Shown here one piece after another: positions 40,901 through 51,700 of a DNA stretch of 64,000 nt (position 1 is its first letter; each line of letters starts with the position of its first letter). The stretch covers positions 6,980,501 through 7,044,500 of the forward strand of contig CM076142.1 in NCBI GenBank assembly GCA_038025085.1, given 5' to 3'. Origin of the DNA: Tetragonia tetragonoides. Taxonomy: Eukaryota > Streptophyta > Magnoliopsida > Caryophyllales > Aizoaceae. Below the pieces are notes generated by a model. It was not told the DNA's origin, searched no databases, and saw only the letters and a list, made by a program, of their open reading frames with translations. Position numbers and translations under genes: made by a program.

Positions 40901-43900
40901 TAGGCAGCACCGAAGCTAGATAATATGTTAAAGTTGGTTGGCTTCCTATTCAGAAGCAGCCTCCTTACCAGTTAGGGGTAAGGTTGCGTATGTCTGGACC
41001 TCCCCAGACCGTTACCTATAGAAGAGGTCGCACAAAAATGAGCTCCAAACAAAGGCTTAAGGGGACCCTCCTATGGCCTTAAGTGAGCTCTTTTATAGAC
41101 TCATTGGGTAACTTGTGGAGCTCAAGTTTGTGAGACCTTGGTTTATATATATATCTTTTGGTCCTAGTCCACCACTCAGAGAAGTTTCCATCTTAGCTGG
41201 TCATTATACTATTTCTAAGTACTATGGTACTAGGCTGTTTGAAGCATAAAGTAAGGCCTATCTTAGAAGTTTAACACATTCCTTTCTATCATGTACTCTT
41301 TGTCACTTTCACCTTCTCCCTCTCTCGTTTCCTCGTTCTTACATCACCTCTCGGATTCATTGAAATGGCTTATGAAGAAAATTTATGTGATTGCCTAGTA
41401 AGTTATACCGATCACAAAGTCAGCTGGTAATGTTTCTCCTGGTTTTATGTAGCCGTCTAGGTAACATTGGTTATTTCTCGTTTATTCTGATGATGAAATT
41501 ACTTGTATAACATAGGGAATACTCCCTCTTTCCCACTAAAATTTTCCTCTTGGAAATGACACATAGTTTTAAAACAAAATTGGGTACATAGGTTCCTAAG
41601 TCATTTACAACCAAAAACCTCCCCCTTCTTAGAATGGTAAAGATTTTTCTGGGACTGACTGAATAGAAAAGTACAGAGTTTTTAGTGGGATGGAGGGAGT
41701 ATTCTATTAAAGATGCCTATTCTGTTACACTTGGGAGGCAAAGGTGTGGCTGTGCAAACCTATTGTATAAATTAGGTGGTATTTTGAACTCAAGTGAGAA
41801 TATCCCCTTAAAATCTAAGGTTGTTTTTAGTTAATGGATGTTGTGTGATACAGAAAAAAAATATTTCTTTTTTTTCTCAGTTGTTAGAAATTACTTTTGC
41901 AGGTCATATTGGAGGTGGCTCCAGATATTCTGCATGATGAGATCTTCACGAAAGTTTACAAGGATTCTCTGTATCGCATTTCATGTGACCAATCTGCTAA
42001 TTTTGCAGTTCAAGCCTTAATTTCTCATGCTAGAAGCGAAAGTCAAGTATGTCACTTGTTTTTCTCTGTAACTTCTGCCACTTCTGGTATACATCATGCT
42101 AAACTAATTAACATGCTATATCTGCTCTGAATCTCTGATATATGCAATATCATGATTTATCAGTCAGTTATTTACCTCCATAATTAATTAAATTTATCTT
42201 GTGATTTAGATAGATATTATATATGAGGAACTTGGACCAAAATTGAAGGATCTTCTAGAAATGGGAAGATCGGGGGTCGTAGCTTCTTTGATTGCAGCAA
42301 GTCAGAGGCTCCATGCTTTTGAACATAAGGTGTGTACTTTATGGATTAACTTGCCATTTCTACTGTGTTCTACTGCATTAGGAAAACGTAATTTCACAAT
42401 GATGGACCTAACTAGTTTGACCAGTGCTTTAATTTTACTCACTGTCTTTTATATTTTACAATTGAACTCGAGTTTATTTTGATCAAATCCAATTCTGTTG
42501 TTTGAGTGGCAGTGCTCTAAGGCGCTTGCAGCTGCAGTAATTTCAGCAAATGAGTCTCCAAAGTGCATTGTACCCCGATTATTGCTGCTTGACAGCTACC
42601 TTTTCTCAAATGATAAGTCCAACTGGAGCTGGACAAGTGGCTGTAAAGTACATATCATGGGTTCTTTGATTCTGCAGTCTCTGTTCAAGTATCCAAGTGT
42701 ATGTGGCCATCTTCTGTTTTGTGTACTATTTTTTCTTCATACAGCCATCTAATCTCTTTGGAGTCTGGAGAGCACTTTTTTTAGGCATGGTTGCACTGCT
42801 TGTTAGTTACATTTTGCAAAACGTCTCCTCTGCGATCTTACGTTATATGGTAGCATATATATGCTTGTGCACATCCTGAATGAGTAATTTAGTATCATTC
42901 AGTTTCTTTACATTCTCGTAACTTAATTCTATTTACTATGTTGCACGGAAACTTCAGTGAGGTAACTTTTGCCAACGAGGAAAATGTTTCCCCATTCAAA
43001 AAGCATTTTTTGCGCTGGAACTCTTTTCAGCCTTGTCTTTTTTTTGTTTTGTTTTTTTTGGCCAAGACCTGTCAAACAGGCTGATTCAGTCGGGTTGTTC
43101 TGTTGGGTCAAACCCCATTATAGTTATTATTTTTGAGTTCTTGGTCAAAAAATTATGCCAAAATGGGCTGGTTCACTAAATGACAGGTCCAGTTGTTGTG
43201 AACCCTTTATTGCATTTTTAAAGTCTCTAACATCCTTTTACTTCTTCGTAATCTGAAAACCTGAGGATTGTTTCTTTCTTACCCAAAATTATATTCAATT
43301 ATCAAATATCTTATTATTTAGCATAGTGATTTGATAGATTCAATCCTTTGAAAGGTTATTTAAATTACGTTTCCAACAATAAAAATTAACTCATGATTTC
43401 TGTACTTTTGAATTAAGTATAGGTATACACTTTTTTTGGGTTAATATTTAACTTATCCTCACCATTACCATTCCGAATTTCCAAACATTTTGTCATTTCC
43501 CGTTTTGTTTCCTTGCAACATAGGAGACCTATATAGTGAAGAGGTCCTCATGAAAACCCCGTTTTTGCTAATTTACTCTCAGGCATTTCTTTAGTCTTAT
43601 TGGGAACATAAAGTTAGCTTGTGTTTTTAGATAATTTCAGGTTAAGGTAGTTAACAATATTGGTCTTGTTTTGTAATACCCCAATATTTATAATATTTGT
43701 TATATTCAATAATGTGATTAATTGATTTGGAATATAAATATTTGGAGGAAAGAATATTTATTAATATATATTTCCTTATTAAGTTGGTATCAGAGCGTAT
43801 GTTATCATCCCTATCATACATTTTGAATTGTAAAATGTGTCATTAAGACATGTTTATAGGGTGAAAACTTAAATAGATTTAAGTTATGTGAATAAAAGCT

Positions 43901-46900
43901 TTGTAAGCCGAAATGAGTTGGTTATTTCTTTTTCTTGTTTTGGCATTATTTGAAGTACTCGAGTGAAGTACAAACGTGTTGTTTCTCGCGTGCAGATGGT
44001 GAAACGTGAGCAACCCGTTGTTTTTGAAGATCCAAGAGATCTCCGCTACGAAGGGGGTCGCCTGGAGGAGTATTTCGATCGTGTACTAGTACAACGAGCG
44101 TCACAGAGTTCATTCGCCTCTGAGCTCCGATAAGATGAAGGTTTTCTACATCATCAAGAGTTTTGGCTATACTACTGCCAAATGGCGCCAATTTCACAAT
44201 GAGTGGTTTGTGGACTGGGAGATGAGGAATGATAGGGGATACCCCTATTATGAGACATTAGAGACCTTGATCGTGAGGGATTTTGCGTGGGACGAGGAGC
44301 ATCCAAACATGCCGAGAGACCCTTATGAGACCTACGTTGAAGATGCTGGTAGTTATGATCCTTTGGTAGAGGTGGACGACCCAATGACTCCAGAAGAGGA
44401 CCTGGAGCGTGCTGTAGCATTCGCCTTCATCGCACGCTCCAGGTCAGCTCGCGCCTCTTCTGGAGTCTTTGGGTCATCCACCTCTAGCAAAGGATCATAC
44501 CCACCAGCATCTTCAACGTAGGTCTCATAAGGGTTTCTCGGCATGTCTGGATGCTCCTCGTCCCATGCGAAAGCCCTCACGATCAAGGTCTCTAATGTCT
44601 CATAATAGGGGTAGCCCCTATCATTCCTCATCTCCCAGTCCAACCACTCATTGTGAAACTGGCGCCATTTGGCAATAGTATAGCCAGAACTCTTGATGAA
44701 GTAGAAAGTCTTCATCTTATCGGAGCGCAGAGGCGAATGAACTACGTGACGCTCGTTGTACTGCGGGAACACCTCACGTACACGATCGAAATACTCCTCC
44801 AGGCGACCCCCCTTCGTAGCGGAGATCCCTTGGATCTTCAGGAACAACTGGTTGCTCACGTTAAACCATCTGCACGCGAGAAACAACACATTAGTACTTC
44901 ACTCGAGTACTTCAAATAATACCAAAAGAAGTAACAAACTCATTTCGGCTTACAAAGCTTTTATTCACATAACTTAAGTCTATTAAGTTTTCACCTATAA
45001 ACATTACAATTCAGAACGTATGATAGGGATAATAACATACGCTCTGATACCAACTTAACATGGAAATAAATATTCTTTCCTCCAAATATTCATATTCCAA
45101 AATCAATTAATCACATTATTGAATATTATAAATATTTGGGGTATTACATGTTCCAACACTAATTTTTGGAAGGAATTTCTTGTGAGAGATAATGATCTAA
45201 TTAGTGATCAAGAAAGGGATTAGCACTCGTATCTCTTTGAAAGCATTGCAAATATAACTGATTACTGAGCCTTTTCCTGCAGCTTCCTTGTAAATGCTTC
45301 TTTGCCAAGAAAGAGACTTTTGCTTACTAATTGTGGCTGTCAAAGTCAACTAGGCTTCTTGCAAGTTATTCCATTGCTTTTGCATGTGGATAATATTACA
45401 TAAAAGATTTTATTTCAATCATTCTTAATAGACAAAACTGTGACTATGTAAACTCTGTGTTGGTAGTAGAACGTTAAGTTTATGAACCAAAGGAGACAAG
45501 GTGGCTGAAACTGTTCGTAACTTTCCGTTTAAAATAAACTCTTACAAATCTTATGAAAAGAGGACGCATTAAGATTTTATATGCTTCAATAGTTATAATT
45601 TATTATGCTGACTTTTTCTTGTCCGTTCGTTTGTCACTCTTATCTTGTAAATTCAAAGAGTGGTTATTCCCTTGGGGAGGTTTGCTCTTTGTAGTCTAAG
45701 TCTGCTTTGCACAAGGAACAAGAGTCATTGCATCATTAAAAATTTATTTCATTGCAGGAGTACATAGAGCCATACATCATAAGCATTACATCAATGGATA
45801 GTTCCCATGTCCTTGAAACAGTGAAGGATGCTGCTGGAGCACGTGTTGTTGAAGCTTTTCTGAGTTCAACTGCTTCTGATAAACAAAAGAAGAAGTTGAT
45901 TTGCAAGTATGTACCGTCTTTGTTTCCAGTTCTTTTCAAGAGTTGCTATATCAATTGGAAAAATTAATACAGAGGGTATGTTGGAATAGAACGAATAGAA
46001 CATCAAGTATACATTGGGGGAGAATTATGAGGATTGAGGTTCTATAGTTTTCTACCGGTGTGCAATGAGTTCCTTCTTTTTAGTAACTCTTGTTCTCTCT
46101 TATTACCGTGAAGGCTGAAGGGTCATTTCGGAGAGCTTGCCATGCATTCATCAGGTTCTTTCACAGTTGAAAAATGCTTCAACACCAGTGACGTACCACT
46201 GAGAGAGGACATAGCTTCTGAGTTGCTTGCTGTTCAGAAAGAGCTTTCTAAGACAAGACAGGGTCCTTTTCTCTTAAGGAATCTCGACGTTGACGGGTAA
46301 GCCCAGTAGGTGTATAACTCGACCTGTCTGAGAAGTTGACATGTTTATTTTTTATTCTTTCTTGTCATGCTTGAACACAAAAGTTAGTTGCTTGCAAATT
46401 GCGAGGTAGGTCAAGACTTCCATAGTTCGCAATTTGACTATTTCCAGTGAACTATTGGGTTAGTGATTTGAAATGTTGCTTAATATTCCATCTCATGCAT
46501 TATAACACTTTGTTAGAGGTAGAGCCTAGAGGAGAGGTGCACACCTTTATTCTGCTGCAGGCCTGCAGCTCTAGTATTTGTTGCTACAAGAAGAAACAGG
46601 ATATTGAGAGGCTTATGTAGTTTCATTTAACTTGTTTGTGTTGGTCTTTCCTATTTTTGTCATATATATGCTTATCTTTTCACTTGGACCCCCCCCCCCC
46701 CCTCTTCTTTTAATTGGCTTTTCCGCATTTAAATTCTCATGACCAATCCTGTTCCAGACTTTCAAGACGACCTGAACAGTGGAGATCTAGACAGAAGTCT
46801 AAACTCTCTGTTTACAAAGATTTCTTAGCTGAGTTTGGCTCAGTGGAAGATGGGGCCATAAAACGGAAGAATCTGCCTGAGGATAATCTGAAGAAGGCAT

Positions 46901-47112
46901 CACAGCAAGCAAATTTAAAGAAGATGAGGCAAGAGATTGATAGTGTCGTGGCATCATTCGCAGCCCCTGAAGCTTCCAAGAAGCATAAAAAGCAGAAAAA
47001 GGGGAGCAAAAATCAGGGTGATGAAAATGTGGAACGGGATACAGATAAGAAAAAGCGGAAACACCACCAGAAAGATGATGTTTCAAAATCTTCTCAGAAG
47101 CGGAAGGCCTGA
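37997..47112 (+). CDS. APUM23: Pumilio homolog 23 / Nop9-like nucleolar RNA-binding protein
   Basis: Ten coding exons: 37997-38265, 38413-38776, 39067-39363, 40657-40824, 41903-42046, 42210-42329, 42513-42698, 45758-45906, 46114-46296 and 46758-47112. Phases agree throughout and give 744 residues, near the ~750 of Arabidopsis APUM23. The N-terminus has a basic stretch (TQGRRTRSMGRRATKKHG). Degenerate Puf repeats follow: FDRIATDRCGSHVAETAL, MCSCHGSHVLRSLLCL, YRISCDQSANFAVQALI, MDSSHVLETVKDAAGARVVE and MHSSGSFTVEKCF. The C-terminus is Lys-rich (KKHKKQKKGSKNQ), as in nucleolar proteins. APUM23/Nop9 binds pre-rRNA and promotes 18S/5.8S processing; in Arabidopsis it affects leaf polarity. Introns 4, 5 and 8 contain transposable elements, and intron 8 (42699-45757) is over 3 kb for that reason. 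Coding exons appear intact. Confidence 0.95.
39481..39838. mobile_element. Stowaway MITE in APUM23 intron 4
   Basis: A 358-bp element with terminal inverted repeats CTCCCTCCGGTCCACGGAAA and TTTCCGTGGACCGGAGGGAG. TA flanks are at 39479-39480 and 39839-39840. No coding capacity. Classic Stowaway termini. Confidence 0.93.
41522..41699. mobile_element. Stowaway MITE in APUM23 intron 5
   Basis: A 178-bp element starting CTCCCTCTTTCCCACTAAAA and ending TTTTTAGTGGGATGGAGGGAG-like, flanked by TA at 41520-41521 and 41700-41701. Its inner sequence differs from the element in intron 4, so it belongs to another subfamily. Confidence 0.9.
43672..45148. mobile_element. Palindromic retroelement derivative (inverted LTR/PBS/gag-like arms) in APUM23 intron 8
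   Basis: Two arms of about 720-740 bp are inverted copies, separated by a loop of about 21 nt near 44412-44432. The left end is TGTAATACCCCAATATTTAT and the right end its complement, giving TG...CA termini. Both arms carry TGGTATCAGAGCG (43785-43797 on the left), the usual primer-binding site complementary to initiator tRNA-Met. Each arm also has an open frame starting MV..REQPVV-like (left arm ATG 43996), followed by GGRLEEYFDRV, AKWRQFHNEW and GYPYYETLETLIV. I do not recognise this protein; its place after the PBS suggests a gag-like product. Flanks TGTTT (43667-43671) and TGTTC (45149-45153) look like a 5-bp target duplication with one mismatch. Substitutions and a 9-nt gap distinguish the arms. 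Confidence 0.85.
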
Positions 47113-47613
47113 TCCTCAGATGGCGTAATGCCTTTTAAAATTTTGTTAACGTGTATGATCACCATTTTTTTTTCTTCTCTGGATTTACTTTTGCTTATAA
47201 ATAGAATATCATAATAAAGAAAATTCCAGCATTTGCGATGCATTGAGCCAACTTCTTCTTTGCTAACAACTATTTCCTTTTAAACGAAGGCAAAGATAGC
47301 AATTTTTTTTTGGAGTATAAATTAGCAGTTTGAGGTAGCAAGATTGTGTTATTCCACTATAAGATAGCCGGAAATGTCTTACAGTAGCAGATATCTGAAA
47401 AGCTCTACACATTTACAGTAACTGAAACTGTCTGAAACAAATCAAAAAATATTTTACAGAGTAACAGATCAAAAAGCCTACGACAAACTACAGAGATCTT
47501 CCTTCATCATTGAAATGGAAGCTTCAAAAAACAAAAATGAAAGAGAACAAAAATGAGCTAATGTCAGGCACTATATATTTCACCTAACTGTATTTTCTGA
47601 TGACCTCAATTTT
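47113..47613. other. 3' regions of APUM23 and of the first peptide gene
   Basis: Convergent 3' ends. AATAAAG-type sequence at 47214-47220 could serve APUM23 polyadenylation. No gene is seen. Confidence 0.4.
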
Positions 47614-47820
47614 TTACTTGTTCTGGGTTGGATTTGATCTGCTTCTGGGTATCCTTCGAAAACTCGAGTCAACCTTCTTGGAGGGACTCTTTTTCTGTGA
47701 TCTTAAATGTTTCAGAGTTTGAGAGGAGAAAGAAAACCACTTTGCTTGAGCTCCGCTGGACCAAGACAGCAAGACCAGTACAAGACCTAGCATAAGAAGG
47801 GCCCTGCAGTAAACCTTCAT
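47614..47820 (-). CDS. Secreted peptide precursor, CLE/IDA-like size, copy 1 (68 aa)
   Basis: Single exon. MKVYCRALLMLGLVLVLLSW then SSGAQA gives a clear signal peptide with a predicted cut after AQA (about residue 26). A basic, variable middle follows. The end is VDSSFRRIP-R-SRSNPTQNK, shared with the second copy at 49768 except for one residue (R versus P). Short length, signal peptide, variable middle and conserved basic C-terminus are the layout of plant peptide-hormone precursors. The C-terminus recalls CLE peptides (R-x-V/I-P ... N-P-x-x-N) and, in the other copy, the IPPS core of IDA-type peptides, but fits neither consensus exactly. Function and receptor are unknown. Confidence 0.75.
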   Translation of the reverse strand: MKVYCRALLMLGLVLVLLSWSSGAQAKWFSFSSQTLKHLRSQKKSPSKKVDSSFRRIPRSRSNPTQNK

Positions 47821-48130
47821 AGTTGGTCGAGTAATGTTGTATGAATTGACAAGAAAGTATACTCTTAAGCTACAAGTTTTGGAAGGAGATATTATGAAGT
47901 GGGTGAATGTTAGTTATATACTCCAGAATTTTAGTATAAAACCAAACTTTGGGTACTGAAAGTGATCTACTATAGGGATCTGAAACAAGTGGGATCATGT
48001 GATGCTGCTTTGCTTGATTATCAGTATGCTTGTGGTCTGACCATAAGATTCACTTTAGTAATATAACCTCAGAGGGGGTCATGTGATGTATCACGTGATA
48101 AAATTAGTTTAATTCCTGGAGTGCTTAAAG
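47821..48130 (-). promoter_or_regulatory. Promoter of peptide gene copy 1
   Basis: Reading upstream from the start codon: a TATA-like GTATATAACTA on the minus strand (about 47911-47922), a GGGATCATGTGATGCT block (47991-48006), and a 25-bp block at 48075-48099 containing TCATGTGATG and the palindrome ATCACGTGAT (a CACGTG core). The same blocks, in the same order, precede the second copy. Confidence 0.6.
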
Positions 48131-49767
48131 TGGTAATTAATTAATCCCATGCTCTATTAGTCTCTGATAATCTTGGGTTTTCCATTGCCTAAAGCCTTCA
48201 GAAATCAGAAAAGCTACAGAAGCAGGTGGCTGTTTTCACTTGCTGCTAACCTTACAGGCTACAGCTGTCTCAAGTATTCACACTTTTTTCGGGTCAAGTG
48301 CCTTTTGCTTCTATGCTACTTCCTTAACTAGCTTTTGCTACTGTGTGATTCAACAGTCAGCAGATTCTTCAGCTGGGTACCAACCTGAATTGAACGTACT
48401 ACAGGCAAGGGGTAGTCTAGTAATTGCTTGGATGCACTTCAGTGCGTAGCGACTGGCGAGGACATTGTACTAAAGATTATTGCTTTGTCCAAACAGGCCG
48501 TTGATGAATCACTACTGTACACTGAACCAAGAGCAAGAAGAAGAAATAAGATTACGTAACAGGAAATAAAGAAGTTCTACATTTTCTCCCCTACATTCAA
48601 CTATAGGACTGCTAGGAAGCAAACCTTAATGCGTTGTTTTCTGCCAGGTAAGCCAGAAATAATTAAAAAGGTCTAGATTTTAGTTTAGGTACACTCCTAA
48701 GAATTACTAGCAAAATAAGTACTTAACAGGCATGTTAAAATGCAGGTTTGTTTTATCTTGGTTGCAAGCAGGCATGTGACATTACTGTCCTCATACAAAT
48801 GTGTACATAACCTACAATACAACTTGGGTTTATTTTGATTAAAATGCAAAACAACTTCTGTTCAAGACATCAGAGTGCTCAATTTTTGGATGATCATTAG
48901 GTGGTGAATAAGGTCTTTTTAAAGACTGACTGTTACTGTTGTAGCTTTCAGGTGTTGATTTGTCCTGATAAACAATAGATTTTGTTAATTCTGAACATAT
49001 TGTTAAGTCTGAGTGCTTGACAATATTTGCCTTTTTCTGCAGCTTCTTTCAAATGATTATTGCCAATCAAGAAGCTCCCTACTTGCCAAAAAGTGACTGT
49101 CTCAATTCTCAATCACACAGAGCACTTCTTGCACAGCCTGAACAATATTCCATTAGAGTATTTTTACTGCTTGGTGTGAGATCATTGGCATAATCTAAAT
49201 GCTTAATTACAATTTTTCTGAAACTGCAGAAAATCTAGCCTTTTCTGTGCACAGATGCAAATAATCCTCTGGACTCTTAGCCATGAGCCCATGAGTGTGT
49301 TTGGCGCAATAAAAAAAAAGCTGCTTATAGCTTCTAGGAGTTTTTTTTAGCTAGCTTCACATATCTAATACAGTTCCTCAATCAAAAAAAAAAATAAATT
49401 AAATTAAATTAAGCTACCTTTTTTGCTGCACCAAGCACACCTAATGTGTAAACACATAACAATTGCGAAGCCAAAATTGTGGTATTCAACTTACAGACTG
49501 CAGGAAAGTGTCTGTTGCACATACAGATAGCCAGAAAAATTGTACACATATTTTACAGGAGCTAAAAACTGTGTCTGTCACTAACAAATCAAAAAATAAA
49601 ATATCCTAGGTACACAACTATATGATGATCTTCATCTTTCATCCTTGAAATGGAGGCTTCAACCTGGGTAAGAAAAACAAAACAAGAACAACCTTAATCT
49701 GAGTCACTATGATGCACCTAAACTGTTCACTCTGAGGGCTTACAACTATTTTTTGGGTACCAGAATG
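48131..49767. other. Intergenic DNA between the two peptide genes
   Basis: No supported gene. Contains an A/T-rich tract near 49384-49412. The part close to 49767 resembles the 3' flank of copy 1 (CAACAGATCAAAA / CAAATCAAAAAATA stretches and GAAATGGAGGCTTCAA / GAAATGGAAGCTTCAA), so the duplication includes 3' sequence. Confidence 0.45.
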
Positions 49768-49977
49768 TTACTTGTTCTGCGTTGGATTCGATCTGCTCGG
49801 AGGTATCCTTCGAAAACTCGAGTCCACCTTCTTGAAAGGATTCTGCTTCTCGGTCCGCAAGTGTTTCAGAGCTTGTGAGGAAACAGACAGTAACCTGGCT
49901 TGTGCACCACTGGACCATGATAGTAAAACCATAGCAAAAACAAGAACAACAAAAGCCTTCTTGTAGTAAACCTTCAT
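49768..49977 (-). CDS. Secreted peptide precursor, CLE/IDA-like size, copy 2 (69 aa)
   Basis: Single exon. The start is placed at MKVYYKKAF (ATG 49975-49977), matching copy 1 and the downstream end of its TATA-bearing leader; the open frame extends further upstream but without homology. The signal peptide (FVVLVFAMVLLSWSSGAQA) is followed by RLLSVSSQALKHLRTEKQ, parallel to FSFSSQTLKHLRSQKK in copy 1, and by VDSSFRRIP-P-SRSNPTQNK at the end. The two copies differ widely in the middle yet almost not in the last 19 residues, which marks the probable mature peptide. Prolines in RIPPS would be candidates for hydroxylation. Confidence 0.77.
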   Translation of the reverse strand: MKVYYKKAFVVLVFAMVLLSWSSGAQARLLSVSSQALKHLRTEKQNPFKKVDSSFRRIPPSRSNPTQNK

Positions 49978-50290
49978 GGTATAATTTTTTGCAAACTTCA
50001 AATCTTGGGAGTTGTAACTTAAGAGGATATATCTTGAACTATTGAAATGAAGTGAATGTTGGTTAGTATATAAAAACTTCAGTAGAAGAACAACCAACAT
50101 TTTGGGTTTGGTGATAATGATCTAATATAGGGATCTGAAACAAAATGGGATCATGTGATGCTTTATTTGACTAATACCATGCTTCTGTTCTGACCATAGG
50201 ATTTAGTACTTACTTAACTACTTAACAGTGTAAACAACAGAAGGGGTCATGTGATGTATCACGTGATTCTGTTAGTTTAGTTTCTTGGGG
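49978..50290 (-). promoter_or_regulatory. Promoter of peptide gene copy 2
   Basis: A TATA-like element (TTTTTATATACT on the minus strand, about 50066-50077) lies about 90 bp before the start codon, as in copy 1. GGGATCATGTGATGCT recurs at 50148-50163, and the 25-bp block with ATCACGTGAT lies at 50243-50267, identical to copy 1. Confidence 0.6.
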
Positions 50291-51700
50291 TGCTAAACTG
50301 TGTTTATAAAACTAATCTCACTGATAATCTTTGGTTATTTTAATACCTTGAAGTTTCAGAAATCAGAATATTACACTCATTTGAGTTCTTCCACTTCCCC
50401 ACAGCTTTCTTCTTATCCCATTTCTTTAAGAGCATGCTTTGTAGAAGCAAAGAATATGAAACCAACTTGTGATTTGGATTGAACCTTGGGAAATGAGATC
50501 TGGTATTTGAGTCTTTGACTTTAGTTATACAGCTTACATGAGTCTCATTTTATACAAGTACTCAAAATCAGACCACTGATTTTAGAATAAAGATCTTAGA
50601 ATAAAATATAAGATGTGCTGTCTCTGTTACTTCATACCATTGTTTGATGAGTTTGTTTTTTGTTTTCTAGGTAAGCACTTTGTTCTGGATGCTAATTGAC
50701 AATAACTCACAGTAATATGGTCTTACATAAGGCATGTCAACTTCCAAAACTATCTTTACAGTTTCAAAAAGAGAGTGAAAGTTTAAAGTTTGGTTCACTC
50801 CAAGAATAAGGTTGTTAAATTCCTCAATTGCGGAATTGTAGTTTGAGGAAAAAGTGTCAATCTGGTAATATATGAAGATATTTTTCACCGATAATAAATA
50901 GAGATTGATTATTATTCTGCAATAATAAAAAATGATTTTGATTAACAGTCTGGCTAACTTGTGCTCTTAGGCACATGTTAAAATGTATTAACTCAGTCTA
51001 AAATTCTAATATCGCGACAAGGATTTTGAGTTACTGTGTTGTGACTTGTGAGTAAGGTTGATGATGAAAGTTGGGAGGCTAATAACTCATGTTAGTCTGT
51101 CCATTTGGTGATTCAAGATGTGTACTAATAATACGCTTTTCGGTTAAAATATGTCACTTATATTGAACTTTTACACTAACTTTTCTCAACATATATTACT
51201 CCTGAAATAATTTGGATTTAAATTCTGTACAACATTATTTTCTGCATTTAAACAATGCATGTGTAGATACTTTCCATATGTGAGTTTATATATTGTAAAT
51301 TTAGGTAATAATGCGAAAATGACTATTATGCCTGGACAAAAGAGAAACTCTTGTTATTTTTCTAGATAACTGTCGTTACTCTTTAGAAACATAGCAGTCG
51401 AATTATTAATCTAATTTCACTAAAAAAAGACACTTGTCTAAGCAAAAAATACAAATAAATAGTATTATAAAATTATTTGTGTTATTATTGGTGAATGTAA
51501 AGCAAAAAAGTTCTAATACTCCAAAAGATAAGAAAAAAGAAAAAAGAAAAAAAGGGCAAGAGATCCTGAAAAGATACTCCAAAAAGGAAAAGAAAGAAAT
51601 CAACCTGGATTGAGAAAAATTAGAAATAAAGGAATTTGGATTGAAAAGAGCGAAATACATTACCTTACCTTACCATACCATACCATTACCTTATGTCTCG
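50291..51700. other. Intergenic AT-rich DNA
   Basis: No supported gene. Short frames only. Confidence 0.4.

Noticed and set aside
40900..41040. SINE-like segment with GGGTAAGGTTGCGTATGTCT and CCTCCCCAGACC
   Set aside because: The motif resembles a widespread plant SINE/retroelement fragment, but no flanking duplication or tail could be defined, so it was not listed as an element.
43946..44977. Overlapping frames on both strands
   Set aside because: They arise because the two arms of the palindromic retroelement read as inverted copies; only the gag-like frame of the parental element is meaningful.
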